Shown piece by piece: positions 44,792 to 53,745 of a stretch of 64,000 bases of DNA. The notes under the pieces are model-generated. The model did not search any database, was not told the DNA's origin, and saw only the letters and a list, made by a program, of their open reading frames with translations. This DNA is from Clostridium sp. CAG:465 (lineage in GTDB: Bacteria; Bacillota; Clostridia; TANB77; CAG-465). Every line of letters begins with the position of its first letter. Within the stretch, counting starts at the first letter, position 1. The stretch is from positions 1-64,000 of the forward strand of contig FR891275.1 in the NCBI GenBank assembly GCA_000433755.1. The letters run 5' to 3'. The translations under genes and the position numbers were made by a program.

Positions 44792-45052
44792 TTATTTAAC
44801 TGTGTATGGTAAAAGCGCAATATGTCTTGCTCTTTGAATAGCATTTGTTACTTTTCTTTGGTGTTTAGCGCAAGTACCTGTTACTCTTCTAGGTAATATT
44901 TTACCTTTATCACTTACGTATCTTTTTAATTTTTCTACGTCTTTATAATCAATTTCATCTATTTTATCTACGCAAAAATTACAAACCTTTTTTCTTGGTC
45001 TTCTATAAGGTTTATCATTTTTTGAATTTCTTCTATTTCTAGCGTCTGCCAT
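44792..45052 (-). CDS. rpsR: Ribosomal protein S18
   Basis: An 86-residue S18 of the Cys-containing type: [28 protein letters not shown]-type segment read as [17 protein letters not shown] and [15 protein letters not shown] at 45052 follows AAAGGAGG; an upstream TTG frame is not needed. It binds the 30S platform next to S6. Last gene of the rpsF-ssb-rpsR operon. Confidence 0.97.
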   Translation of the reverse strand: MADARNRRNSKNDKPYRRPRKKVCNFCVDKIDEIDYKDVEKLKRYVSDKGKILPRRVTGTCAKHQRKVTNAIQRARHIALLPYTVK

Positions 45053-45082
45053 TTTCAATTGTCCTCCTTTCAACAAATATAA

Positions 45083-45511
45083 CTAAAATGGTAATTCTTC
45101 TGTATCATCTATTGTTATGAATTCACCATCATCTGTTGATGCAGGTGTTGAAGCATTATTTGCCATACCTGCATTTGACATGTCTGCATCTCTTCTAGAA
45201 TCTGCAAAATATGCATTTTCTATAATATAATCAGTTGCATATCTTTTTTGACCACTTTGGTCTTCCCAAGTTCTATTTTGAATTCTACCCTCAACTAAAA
45301 CTTGTTGTCCTTTTCTATAGTATTTAGAACAAAATTCTGCTAACTTTCCAAATGCTGTTAAATTAAAGAAATCTGCTTTTCTTTCACCATTTGCTTCTGC
45401 AAATCTTCTGTTTACAGCTATTGAAAAAGTTGTAACTGGTGTATTAGTATTTTGAGTAAATCTTGATTCTGGGTCCCTTGTTAATCTCCCCATAAATTGA
45501 AATTTGTTCAT
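45083..45511 (-). CDS. ssb: Single-stranded DNA-binding protein
   Basis: A 142-residue SSB. The OB fold has MGRLTRDPESRFTQNTNTPV, TTFSIAVNRRF and KADFFNLTAFGKLAEFCSKY, then VLVEGRIQNRTWEDQSGQKR. The C-terminal tip is DDTEELPF, an acidic tail that recruits repair and replication partners. It lies between rpsF and rpsR, as in most Bacillota. Confidence 0.97.
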   Translation of the reverse strand: MNKFQFMGRLTRDPESRFTQNTNTPVTTFSIAVNRRFAEANGERKADFFNLTAFGKLAEFCSKYYRKGQQVLVEGRIQNRTWEDQSGQKRYATDYIIENAYFADSRRDADMSNAGMANNASTPASTDDGEFITIDDTEELPF

Positions 45512-45545
45512 TAAATTTCCTCCTTGCGTACTTTATCAGTACAAA

Positions 45546-45830
45546 TTAGTTATCTTTTTTTATAACCATGTGTTTTAAAACTATATCTTCTAATCTTAGA
45601 ATTCTTTCAAATTCAGATATAAATTCTGGTTTAGCAACAAATGTAAATAGGATATAAACACCTTCAGTTTCTTTTTTTATAGGATAAGCTAATGTTTTTT
45701 TACCCCATTCATCTACATTTGTAAGTTCGCCATTTTTTGATATCATTTCTTTCATTTTTTCACCGAAAGCAACTGTTGCTTCCTCTTGTGCTTTTGCAGA
45801 AAGAATTATAACTGCTTCGTAATTATTCAT
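45546..45830 (-). CDS. rpsF: Ribosomal protein S6
   Basis: A 94-residue S6: MNNYEAVIILSAKAQEEA, VDEWGKKTLAYPIKKETEGV and YILFTFVAKPEFISEFERIL with LKHMVIKKD at the end. It pairs with S18 on the 30S platform. First gene of its operon, with an AGGAGG ribosome binding site and a short leader hairpin. Confidence 0.96.
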   Translation of the reverse strand: MNNYEAVIILSAKAQEEATVAFGEKMKEMISKNGELTNVDEWGKKTLAYPIKKETEGVYILFTFVAKPEFISEFERILRLEDIVLKHMVIKKDN

Positions 45831-45860
45831 GACTAAAACTCACCTCCTCTTGGACTTCTG

Positions 45861-45881
45861 ACTCTACGACTTATGTAGAGT
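45861..45881 (-). promoter_or_regulatory. Leader hairpin of the rpsF operon
   Basis: Arms ACTCTAC/GTAGAGT with a 7-base loop, about 30 bp upstream of rpsF. S6:S18-binding leaders occur at this place in Bacillota. I cannot identify the conserved CCG motif of that leader here, so the assignment is tentative. Confidence 0.35.
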
Positions 45882-46081
45882 AAGGAAATTAACTAGAAGC
45901 ATTATATCATACATTCTGCTTTTTAGCAACATTTTTTTCATAATTTAAAAAAATTACATTAATAATTAATTATATTTTGTGTTATACTATTATTGCATAA
46001 ACATTGACTTTGTAACTGTTTAATTATATAATACATATACTGAGTATAAGAGAGCAAATATTTTTTCAGGAGGTGTAACTT

Positions 46082-46705
46082 ATGCAAATTGAAAAAATAA
46101 ATAAAAATAAAGTAAAAATAATATTAACTCTTGAAGAACTAGAAAAAAGAGACGTTAATATAAAGGATATAGAAAAAAATAATGAAATTGCAAAAGAATT
46201 ATTTTGCGATTTAATAGAGGAGTCAAATATTGATGAAGAGTTCGAATTTGACAACTCACAACTATTAATTGAAGCAAGTTCAGATAATAATAATTTATTT
46301 ATTGTAACAATAACTAAAGTAGATAATATGCCGGATTTAAAAAAGTATTCTTTATTAGAAAAAAATTCAAAAGGTAAGAATAGATCAACTAAAAATTCAA
46401 TTGACTACAAGGTAGATAGCTATATATATTCTTTTGAGAGTATCGATAATATTTTAGAAATGTGTACAAAATCACAATCAGAACTTTTATTTTGGGGTAA
46501 AAATAGTCTTTATAAATATAATGGTCTTTATTATGTTATTTTTGCTAAATCAAGTGTAAAAAACAAAAAATTCTTGAAGACTTTTATTTTCTTATCTGAA
46601 TATTGCCAAAACTATTACTCTCAAGATATTTTCGCTACTGCTATAAAAGAAAAATCAAATCTTATTATTGAAAATAATGCATTACAAAAATTAAGTAAAT
46701 TTTAA
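46082..46705 (+). CDS. mecA: Adaptor protein MecA
   Basis: A 207-residue protein with the MecA layout: an N-terminal substrate-binding part MQIEKINKNKVKIILTLEEL with LFCDLIEESNIDEEFEF and QLLIEASSDNNNLFIVTITK, a polar linker, and a C-terminal ClpC-binding part (SFESIDNILEMCTKS, LYKYNGLYYVIF). It delivers substrates such as ComK to ClpCP. The ribosome binding site is AGGAGGTG. comEA in the same region is also competence related. A small T-rich hairpin (GGTAGT/ACTATC) follows the stop. Confidence 0.85.
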   Translation: MQIEKINKNKVKIILTLEELEKRDVNIKDIEKNNEIAKELFCDLIEESNIDEEFEFDNSQLLIEASSDNNNLFIVTITKVDNMPDLKKYSLLEKNSKGKNRSTKNSIDYKVDSYIYSFESIDNILEMCTKSQSELLFWGKNSLYKYNGLYYVIFAKSSVKNKKFLKTFIFLSEYCQNYYSQDIFATAIKEKSNLIIENNALQKLSKF

Positions 46706-46728
46706 AGGTAGTTTTTAACTATCTTTTT

Positions 46729-47106
46729 TTACTGGAATTTTATAGGTTGTGTTCTCTTTGTATTACCTATTTTTATAATTTTAAAAGCAATAGATTCAAC
46801 TTTTGATCTTAAATAATATACATATGGAGTTAAATCTAAACATCCAACAATATTTGCAGATTTTAAATTTGATGTTAAAATTATTAAGTCACTATGTTTA
46901 TATTCTTTAGTTTTAAAATTAAAACTATTTTTATATATAAATTCAAGATCATTAGATATTATAATATATAAATCAAATTTCTTGCAAGTTTGTGAAACAA
47001 AGTTTATTTCAAACCCCTTATATTTATTTTTTTTAAGTTCACTTTTCAAATTTTTCCTAAGTTCTAACAATTCATTTTCTTTCTGGCATACTATTTTTAA
47101 ATTCAT
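46729..47106 (-). CDS. Unrecognised 125-residue protein downstream of a CpaB-like gene
   Basis: The alpha/beta pattern MNLKIVCQKENELLELRKNL, FDLYIIISNDLEFIYKN, KHSDLIILTSNLKSANIVGC and a helical end could be a receiver-like domain as found at the N-terminus of CpaE/TadZ, the usual neighbour of CpaB. No phosphoacceptor motif is evident, and no MinD-type ATPase domain follows. It begins 13 bp after the CpaB-like gene. The assignment is tentative. Confidence 0.5.
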   Translation of the reverse strand: MNLKIVCQKENELLELRKNLKSELKKNKYKGFEINFVSQTCKKFDLYIIISNDLEFIYKNSFNFKTKEYKHSDLIILTSNLKSANIVGCLDLTPYVYYLRSKVESIAFKIIKIGNTKRTQPIKFQ

Positions 47107-47119
47107 ATATTCCCCCTTA

Positions 47120-47731
47120 CTAATTTATTATTGATATTTTAATTTTTTCTTTATCTTTCAAATTATTTATTGCCACAACCTTATCTCTTGGAGCATAAAG
47201 CATTATTTTGGATGCTTTATTACTACAATGAATACTATTTGCATTATCATCAAACACATCAACAATCTGTACATTTTCTAAAACCATATTAGTTTGAATC
47301 TTATTGTCAAATTCCTGAGTAGAATATATATTAATAATTAAATTTTTACTTAATTTACTATTAGTAACTATATCATCCTTATTCAAATCTAAAGAAATTA
47401 GCTCCTTTTCTTTCATATATTCGTACTCTTCCTTACTTATAAACATATCATTTGTAACAACTTGCCATTTAGTTAAATTTTTATTTAATAAAAAATTATC
47501 ACTAAAATTATTTTTTATCATATTTATATCTTCATTATAACTTTTCTTTAATATTTTAATTTTAATAACATCATTATTAGAGACACTATTTCCTCTTAAA
47601 ATATCTTTATTTAAAACATACGCATCTATATAATTATTTCTTATTATGATATTTTTATATATAACATATGTAATAATATAACAAAAGAAAAAAACTGATA
47701 TAAAAGCAATTAAAAGCTTTATTCTTCTCAT
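47120..47731 (-). CDS. SAF-domain protein, CpaB/RcpC-like
   Basis: A 203-residue protein with an N-terminal membrane helix (LLIAFISVFFFCYIITYVIY) and a SAF-like part: YVLNKDILRGNSVSNNDVIK, LNKNLTKWQVVTNDMFIS, then NLIINIYSTQEFDNK and LYAPRDKVVAINNLKDKEK. This is the layout of CpaB/RcpC, a periplasmic or wall-side component of Tad pili. The rest of a tad operon (secretin, ATPase, TadB/C) is not in the window, so this and the next gene look like an orphan pair. Confidence 0.65.
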   Translation of the reverse strand: MRRIKLLIAFISVFFFCYIITYVIYKNIIIRNNYIDAYVLNKDILRGNSVSNNDVIKIKILKKSYNEDINMIKNNFSDNFLLNKNLTKWQVVTNDMFISKEEYEYMKEKELISLDLNKDDIVTNSKLSKNLIINIYSTQEFDNKIQTNMVLENVQIVDVFDDNANSIHCSNKASKIMLYAPRDKVVAINNLKDKEKIKISIIN

Positions 47732-48083
47732 CTATAAAACAAAAGTCCTCCTTTCATTCATAATAAATTTAAAATGGATATAAAATAGTAAAATATTTAA
47801 GAAAAAATTTTCTTAGATTTTAAATTAATAAGTATTAAAGAAAAAATGTTTAAAGATACAAAAAATGAAAAAATAAATATTATTATATCATGTATTTTAT
47901 CACCTCCCTTAAAAAGAATATACCACTCATTTATGCTAAAGTCAAGAAAATTTCATCGCATATTATGACACAAAATTTATAAATTTAAAAATCAACAACT
48001 ACATATAAAATTTTATCATATTTTGTCGTTTTTTATTGAATAATTTACTACATTTTGATATACTCTAAATACTAGGTGATATT
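47732..48083. other. 352-bp intergenic region with divergent promoters
   Basis: It separates the CpaB-like gene (minus) from the HD-GYP gene (plus). The only clear element is the HD-GYP promoter, TTGAAT (48036-48041) and TATACT (48059-48064) with 17 bases between. On the minus strand an AGGGAGGTG stands before a hydrophobic 32-codon open stretch that lacks a start codon. Nothing else is recognisable. Confidence 0.5.
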
Positions 48084-49094
48084 ATGAATCAAGACAATAA
48101 AAGATCAAAGATATTAATTATAGATGACGATGTAAACATGATGGAAATGCTTTCCATAGTTCTAAAAAAATATAACTGTGATGTATCAATTTACACAGAA
48201 CCTGTATCTGCAATAGAAGAATTAAAGTCAAATGAATACGATATACTTCTACTTAATTTCTTAATGTCTCCAGTTAATGGAGATAGAATTGTAAAATTAG
48301 TTCGTGAATTTAATAAAGAAATATATATCATTCTAATGTCAACTCATTCTGACCTTGCTCCATCTATTGAGTTAATGCAAAAATTAGAAATACAAGCATA
48401 CTTTGAAAAAAGTTCAAGGTTTGATGAATTAATTATGCTAATACAAGGTGGCTTAAAATACTTAGAACAAGTTGAAAAAATTAAAAACTACAGCTTAAGA
48501 TTAGAAAATTCATTAATTGATTTTGCAAAAATATTATTAAATACTATTGGTGCTAAAGATCATTATACAGAAGAACACTCAAAAAGGGTTTCTTTATTTG
48601 CGGAAAAATTTGGAAAATATATAGGATTATCTGACAATGATATAATAAAATTAAAAAGAGCTGGACTTTTTCATGATATTGGGAAAATAGGAATTACAGA
48701 TTCTATTCTTTTAAAAGAAGGAAAACTTACAGATCAAGAATATGAAATTATAAAATCTCATCCTATAATTGGAGCAAATATTTTTGAGTCTTCTTCATTA
48801 TTTAAAGATATTGCTCAAATTATTTTATCACATCATGAAAGAATTGATGGAACAGGCTATCCAAATAAATTAAGTGGAGATGAAATTCCATTTCTTGCTA
48901 AAGTTCTAACATTATGTGACTGTTTTGATGCAATTGTTTCAAAAAGGCCATATAAGAATGAAACTACAGTGGAAATTGGAATTGATCAAATAAAGAAAGG
49001 TATTAATACACAATTTGATAAAGAACTTGCAAATAAATTTATTAAATTTGTAAAAAGTAACCGTATTACAATCGATGAAATATTAAAAATATAG
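48084..49094 (+). CDS. HD-GYP phosphodiesterase with substituted receiver aspartate
   Basis: A 336-residue two-domain protein. The N-terminal receiver (1-120) keeps the acidic cluster IIDDD (14-16) and Lys109, but the phosphoacceptor position is Asn58 in YDILLLNFLMSPVNGD. The HD-GYP domain (about 150-320) is complete: HSKRV, FHDIGKIGI, KSHPIIGA, HHERIDGTGYP (250-260), LCDCFDAI and RPYK. It would hydrolyse cyclic di-GMP or a related dinucleotide, with control that does not rely on normal Asp phosphorylation. A promoter lies just upstream. Confidence 0.88.
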   Translation: MNQDNKRSKILIIDDDVNMMEMLSIVLKKYNCDVSIYTEPVSAIEELKSNEYDILLLNFLMSPVNGDRIVKLVREFNKEIYIILMSTHSDLAPSIELMQKLEIQAYFEKSSRFDELIMLIQGGLKYLEQVEKIKNYSLRLENSLIDFAKILLNTIGAKDHYTEEHSKRVSLFAEKFGKYIGLSDNDIIKLKRAGLFHDIGKIGITDSILLKEGKLTDQEYEIIKSHPIIGANIFESSSLFKDIAQIILSHHERIDGTGYPNKLSGDEIPFLAKVLTLCDCFDAIVSKRPYKNETTVEIGIDQIKKGINTQFDKELANKFIKFVKSNRITIDEILKI

Positions 49095-49116
49095 CATACT
49101 TTATATTAGTATGCTA
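49092..49116. terminator. Terminator downstream of the HD-GYP gene
   Basis: Arms TAGCATAC/GTATGCTA then TTTTTTA; it lies between converging genes. Confidence 0.8.
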
Positions 49117-49120
49117 TTTT

Positions 49121-49753
49121 TTATTCAATATACATTGCCAAAGGTTTTACAACTTTTTTTGAATTTTCTAGGCAATTTATAATATAACCAACAACATTTA
49201 TTTTACAAGACATACTACTTAATAAATTTATATCAGCATGAAGTTTTTCTTTATCATACCATATACATGTATCATCAATTCTAAAAAAGCCATCCTTTTC
49301 AAAGCTATTATTTTCTTTTACATTTTCATCTCTTGTTTCATAGATAGTAATAAAACCTGAACCTTCGTATAATCTATTATTGATATCTCTATTTTTCATT
49401 TGTTCTACCTTTATTATTAATTTATGATAAAAGCCAATATTTTTCATATCGCTTATATCAGATATATTTATATATTTTCTTTCTGTTTGAATATTACAAG
49501 ACACACCTTTATCCATTCCAAATCTTATTTTTTCACTATTAAAGCTTCCCTCTTTATTTTTGCTTTTTTCAGTATCCTTAAATATCTCACAATTATTTCC
49601 ATTCTCGATACAAGGATCAACCACAAGTTTATTGTTATTAGAATAACTTTTTATAACAGAATATTCAATTACATCTATATCAAAATCAAGTTCTCCTATT
49701 GAACCAAGTATAGTTCTTAAAAAAGGCTTATCTAAATATATATAGTATCTCAT
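49121..49753 (-). CDS. Protein of unknown function, 210 residues
   Basis: Soluble protein starting MRYYIYLDKPFLRTILGSIG. Its middle is rich in charged and Asn residues, and the end is CKINVVGYIINCLENSKKVV. The first segment (YYIYLDxxFL) recalls DUF6414-type proteins, but I am not sure. It lies 29 bp downstream of comEA on the same strand and may be co-transcribed. No catalytic motif is visible. Confidence 0.55.
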   Translation of the reverse strand: MRYYIYLDKPFLRTILGSIGELDFDIDVIEYSVIKSYSNNNKLVVDPCIENGNNCEIFKDTEKSKNKEGSFNSEKIRFGMDKGVSCNIQTERKYINISDISDMKNIGFYHKLIIKVEQMKNRDINNRLYEGSGFITIYETRDENVKENNSFEKDGFFRIDDTCIWYDKEKLHADINLLSSMSCKINVVGYIINCLENSKKVVKPLAMYIE

Positions 49754-49781
49754 ATTTTCACCTATTACAGTATATGAGGTC

Positions 49782-50363
49782 TTAAACGCATATATAATCT
49801 TTTATATTATTAAACTTTGCTTCTCCAATTCCTGGTACATTCATTATATCCTCTATCTCCTTAAATTTATTTTTATTTCTATAATTTATTATTTTATTTG
49901 CCGTTGCTTCACCTATACCATTTAAACTTGTTAGTTCATCTTTTGTAGCTGTATTAATATTTATTTTTTCCTGTACATTTATATCACTTTCATTAGTATC
50001 TTCAATACTCTCCGTATTTAAATTTTCTTCCTTTTTAGGAATAATAATTTTATCTGAATCATTTAATTTTTGAGCTGGATTAATTTTAGATACATCAGCC
50101 TCTTCAGTAATTCCTCCACAAATATTAATTAAATCAGTTATTCTAGAGTCTTTTTTTAAATAATACACTCCTGTATTTTTTACTTCTCCTGAAATATACA
50201 CACCTATTCTATCATCATTTTTTGAAATATTGGATGAATTTACAGAAAAACTTGCTTTTCTTTCATTATCTTGAATATATATTGATATACCAGATATTAT
50301 AAATATACATATAAATACAATTTGAATTTTATATTTCAGTATAAATTTTATTATTTTTGACAT
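49782..50363 (-). CDS. comEA: Competence protein ComEA
   Basis: A 193-residue DNA receptor. It has an N-terminal membrane anchor (IQIVFICIFIISGISIYI), an SLBB-like segment VYISGEVKNTGVYYLKKDSR with ICGGITEEADVSKINPA, a polar linker (115-130) and two helix-hairpin-helix motifs (INTATKDELTSLNGIGEATA and DIMNVPGIGEAKFNNIKDYI). It binds incoming double-stranded DNA at the cell surface. comEC is not adjacent. The ribosome binding site is AAAGGAGGCG. Confidence 0.92.
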   Translation of the reverse strand: MSKIIKFILKYKIQIVFICIFIISGISIYIQDNERKASFSVNSSNISKNDDRIGVYISGEVKNTGVYYLKKDSRITDLINICGGITEEADVSKINPAQKLNDSDKIIIPKKEENLNTESIEDTNESDINVQEKININTATKDELTSLNGIGEATANKIINYRNKNKFKEIEDIMNVPGIGEAKFNNIKDYICV

Positions 50364-50432
50364 GCAATCGCCTCCTTTTTATTTATTTTTTTTAAATTAT
50401 AATATATAATATTAATTAGTTTGAGGTGTAAA

Positions 50433-51704
50433 ATGAATATTAAAAAATTTAGAAAAAAGATGATCCTTATATTTTCTTTACTATTTATATATTTTTATAC
50501 TTGCAATATAGCATATGCAGATACTATTCCAGAAAATAATCCAAGATTATACTGTAATAACAATATCTTAATGGATGCAGAATCAGGAAATATATTATAT
50601 GAAAAAAATGGGTACGCTAAAATTTATCCTGCAAGTACTACAAAAGTATTAACCGCTATATTAGTTTTAGAAAATTTACCATTAGATGAAAAAATTGTTG
50701 CATCTAAAAATGCTATAAATTCTGTTCCACTTGAAAGTTCAGTAATGGGAATAAAAAAAGAAGAAATTTTTTCCGTCGAAAATCTATTATATGGTTTACT
50801 TTTATCATCTGGAAATGACGCAGCAATTGTTCTTGCTGAAGCAGTAAGCGGTAATGTTAATGACTTTGTAACTTTGATGAATACAAAAGCAAAAGAAATT
50901 GGTTGTCTTAATACACATTTTTCAAATCCACACGGATTTTATGATGATAATCACTATTCCACTCCATACGACATGGCTTTAATATTAAAGTATGCTATGA
51001 AATTTGATGAATTTAAAAAAATAGTTGAATCTAAATCATTCGAATTACCTAGTACAAACAAAACTCCAAATACAAGAATAATAAAAAATACAAATAAATT
51101 AATTGATGAAAATTCTAATACATTCTATAAATATGCTTTAGGTGGTAAAACTGGATACACTATAGAATCAAGAGGAACGTATATTGGTTATTCAAAAAAT
51201 GGTAATAAAATTTTAATAGTTGGTAATTTTGATGGCTCACAAAATATAAATGGGAAAAATGCAAGATTTCTTGATGCAATTAGTTTATGTGATTATGGAT
51301 TTTTTAATTTTGATAAAGAGAAAATAGTTACAAAAGATACTTTTAATTTTTCATTTATAGATAAAAATACTAATACAAAGTCATCTATTTCTCTTAAAGA
51401 TGATATTTATTCACTGACAAGGAAAAACAACTATATTACTATTACGCCGACACTAAATTTATCAGATACAAATAATATTAAAATCAATTTAAAAATAAAA
51501 GGAAATAATTTAGATATAAATAACACTTATGACTCAATTTGTTCTTCTTCAAATTATTTTTCTTTAAAAAATATTTTAAGCGAAAACTTCTCATACATAA
51601 TACTTAGTATTTTAATAATTATATTATACATATTAATTAAAAAACTAAGAATAAATAATAAAACAATAAAGAATAAATATAACAATAGAACAAAAGTTAA
51701 ATAA
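50433..51704 (+). CDS. D-alanyl-D-alanine carboxypeptidase (PBP5/DacF type)
   Basis: About 423 residues with a signal peptide ending near NIAYA. The active-site motifs are all present: YPASTTKVLTA (SxxK), LLSSGNDAAIVLAE (SxN) and LGGKTGYTIESRGTYIG (KTG). A C-terminal domain is followed by a membrane helix (YIILSILIIILYILI) and a basic tail, so it is membrane anchored by a helix rather than an amphipathic tail. The ATG at 50433 follows GAGGTG. It trims pentapeptides in peptidoglycan. It is the intact counterpart of the pseudogene at 273-735. Confidence 0.93.
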   Translation: MNIKKFRKKMILIFSLLFIYFYTCNIAYADTIPENNPRLYCNNNILMDAESGNILYEKNGYAKIYPASTTKVLTAILVLENLPLDEKIVASKNAINSVPLESSVMGIKKEEIFSVENLLYGLLLSSGNDAAIVLAEAVSGNVNDFVTLMNTKAKEIGCLNTHFSNPHGFYDDNHYSTPYDMALILKYAMKFDEFKKIVESKSFELPSTNKTPNTRIIKNTNKLIDENSNTFYKYALGGKTGYTIESRGTYIGYSKNGNKILIVGNFDGSQNINGKNARFLDAISLCDYGFFNFDKEKIVTKDTFNFSFIDKNTNTKSSISLKDDIYSLTRKNNYITITPTLNLSDTNNIKINLKIKGNNLDINNTYDSICSSSNYFSLKNILSENFSYIILSILIIILYILIKKLRINNKTIKNKYNNRTKVK

Positions 51705-51729
51705 ATATATATATATATATATATATATT
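51705..51729 (+). repeat. (AT)n microsatellite
   Basis: A run of about twelve AT dinucleotides straight after the carboxypeptidase stop codon. Confidence 0.9.
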
Positions 51730-51764
51730 ATTCAGTCTGCCATTAATAGTCTAGCAGACTGAAT
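51730..51764. terminator. Bidirectional terminator between carboxypeptidase and LCP genes
   Basis: Arms ATTCAGTCTGC/GCAGACTGAAT around a 12-base centre, between converging genes. Confidence 0.8.
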
Positions 51765-51770
51765 ATATTT

Positions 51771-52736
51771 TTAGTTAGCAGTATTACTCTGTGTTGTCGT
51801 TTCTTCAGAAGAATTATCAACTAATTTATTTTTTACTAATTCTTTAGTTTTTTCTTTATCCATAACAAAATATGAAATATTATTTATATATTTTGCTTCA
51901 CCAGGTGCAGTGCATGATGAAATGTTGGAAGTATCTATCTTCATAGCATCTGTTGAATACTTAAGAGCTTCTCTAGCTGTAATATTTGTATCAGTATTAT
52001 CTAAAGCAACGTTTATTAAGTCTGGAATTTTAGTCAAATTTTTTGCAGATAATACGGTAGATATAAAATTCTTGATAAACTGCTGCTGTACTTCAGTTCT
52101 TTGTAAATCTCCTCTAGCATATCCTGAACCATCATTTCCCTTTCTATATCTTACAAATTGTTCTGCTTGTTTTCCATTTAATACCTGTGTTCCTTTTTTT
52201 AAGTCAATATGTAAATTCTGAGTTGGATCATCATATTTCATTCTAACCGGAACATCTACTTCAACGCCACCAACTTTATCAACAATGTCAATCAACATTT
52301 TTGAATCAAATATTAAATAATAATCTATATCTACCCCTATTAATTCTTCAATTTGCTCAACAAATGCTTGTGTATTTTTCCCTCTATATAAAGAATTTAA
52401 TTTGTGCCCTACACAATACTCATTAGTAATATATGTATCCCTTGGAATTGACATCATTGCTACCTTACCTGTTTCAACGTTATAATTTACATACATCATT
52501 GTATCTGTTAAATTTTGATTAGTTCCTACAATTAAAGCATTTATTTCACTTTTCTTTTTTGTTGATACTTTACTATCATTACTTCCGGCTTGAGTAGCAA
52601 GTGAATCTTCACCTATAACCCTATTTACTGCATATATACTAGTCCAAAGGACTACACCAATAGCAAAAATAACAATAAAAAACGTAGTTAATTTTTGATA
52701 TATATTCTTCTTTTTCTTTTTATTTTTCTTACCCAT
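51771..52736 (-). CDS. LytR-CpsA-Psr family glycopolymer ligase
   Basis: A 321-residue membrane-anchored LCP protein: basic head, one helix (TTFFIVIFAIGVVLWTSIYA), then the catalytic domain with MSIPRDTYI, DYYLIFDSKMLIDIVDKVGG, DLKKGTQVLNGKQAEQFVRY and RGDLQRTEVQQQFIK. These Arg and Asp residues bind the polyprenyl-diphosphate substrate. LCP enzymes attach teichoic acids or other glycopolymers to peptidoglycan. The Thr/Ser/Asn tail is short. It is a tandem paralogue of the next gene upstream (10 bp apart). Confidence 0.93.
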   Translation of the reverse strand: MGKKNKKKKKNIYQKLTTFFIVIFAIGVVLWTSIYAVNRVIGEDSLATQAGSNDSKVSTKKKSEINALIVGTNQNLTDTMMYVNYNVETGKVAMMSIPRDTYITNEYCVGHKLNSLYRGKNTQAFVEQIEELIGVDIDYYLIFDSKMLIDIVDKVGGVEVDVPVRMKYDDPTQNLHIDLKKGTQVLNGKQAEQFVRYRKGNDGSGYARGDLQRTEVQQQFIKNFISTVLSAKNLTKIPDLINVALDNTDTNITAREALKYSTDAMKIDTSNISSCTAPGEAKYINNISYFVMDKEKTKELVKNKLVDNSSEETTTQSNTAN

Positions 52737-52745
52737 ATCTAAATA

Positions 52746-53735
52746 TTAAACTCCTTCTGCATTGTCAATGTTATCTGAATTTGTACCATCACTTGGAAAT
52801 TTGGTTTTTATTATATTCTGAGCTTCAGATTTGTTTAATATATAAAACGACATCCAATTTGATGATTTATCTCCCACATCCTTTAAATCACCTGGAGCAG
52901 TGCATGAATACATTCCTGATATATCAATTTTTGAGGCATCTGTAATGTATTTTGTTGCCTCCCTAGCAGTTATATTAGTTTCTGTATTCTTTAATCCTAT
53001 ATTAATTAAATCAGGTATTTTTGAAATATTCTTAGCAGATAAAACTTGTGAGATAAATGATTTTATAAAATCTTGTTGTACTTCTGTCCTTTGAACATCT
53101 CCCATAGGATAGCCAACTGTCATATCATTGTTATGTCTAAATCTAACAAAGCCCTCAGCTTGTTCGCCATTTAAAACCTGTTTACCAGGCTGCAAATCAA
53201 TATGCAAATCTTGACTTCCATCGTCATACTTCATTCTAATTGGAACATCAACTTCCACTCCACCTATAGCATCAACCATTTCTTTTAACATAGAAGCATC
53301 AAACACTAAGTAATAATCGATATTTACATCTAACATGTTTTCAACCTGGTTTACAAGCGACATTATTCCTTTACTTTGATACATATAATTGATTTTATAT
53401 ACAGAGCTTAATGTTGGATTAGATACAATGGATGTATCCCTAGGAATTGACATCATTCCAATTTTTCCAGTTTCAACATTGTATTTTAAATATATAATTG
53501 TATCTGTCAATTCTTCATTTTTTCCACATATAAGTGCGTTTATAACTTTTTTCTTTGATGATGAACTAACGGTAATAATATTTCCGTTTTCATCTAACTT
53601 TTCATCTTCTCCAATAATTGCGTAATTTACAGCATATATTATTCCCCATAAAGCCATGCATATTATACTAACAATTACCAGTACAATTGTTATAATTTGT
53701 ATATAATTTTTTTTAGATTTTACTTTCTTTGACAT
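52746..53735 (-). CDS. LytR-CpsA-Psr family glycopolymer ligase
   Basis: A 329-residue LCP protein, paralogue of 51771-52736. The helix is IITIVLVIVSIICMALWGII. Catalytic-domain motifs are MSIPRDTSIV, VEVDVPIRMKYDDGSQDLHI, LNGEQAEGFVRFRH and MGDVQRTEVQQDFIKSFI. It is the first of the tandem pair and lies 10 bp after the cvpA-like gene, so cvpA and both LCP genes probably share a transcript. Confidence 0.93.
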   Translation of the reverse strand: MSKKVKSKKNYIQIITIVLVIVSIICMALWGIIYAVNYAIIGEDEKLDENGNIITVSSSSKKKVINALICGKNEELTDTIIYLKYNVETGKIGMMSIPRDTSIVSNPTLSSVYKINYMYQSKGIMSLVNQVENMLDVNIDYYLVFDASMLKEMVDAIGGVEVDVPIRMKYDDGSQDLHIDLQPGKQVLNGEQAEGFVRFRHNNDMTVGYPMGDVQRTEVQQDFIKSFISQVLSAKNISKIPDLINIGLKNTETNITAREATKYITDASKIDISGMYSCTAPGDLKDVGDKSSNWMSFYILNKSEAQNIIKTKFPSDGTNSDNIDNAEGV

Positions 53736-53745
53736 AAATACCTCT

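Noticed and set aside
47800..47930. Hydrophobic 32-codon stretch behind AGGGAGGTG on the minus strand
   Set aside because: No ATG, GTG or TTG in frame at a usable distance; the nearby ATG stops after two codons.
51705..51729. (AT)n tract as a functional site
   Set aside because: It lies between a stop codon and a terminator; length variation there would have no evident effect.
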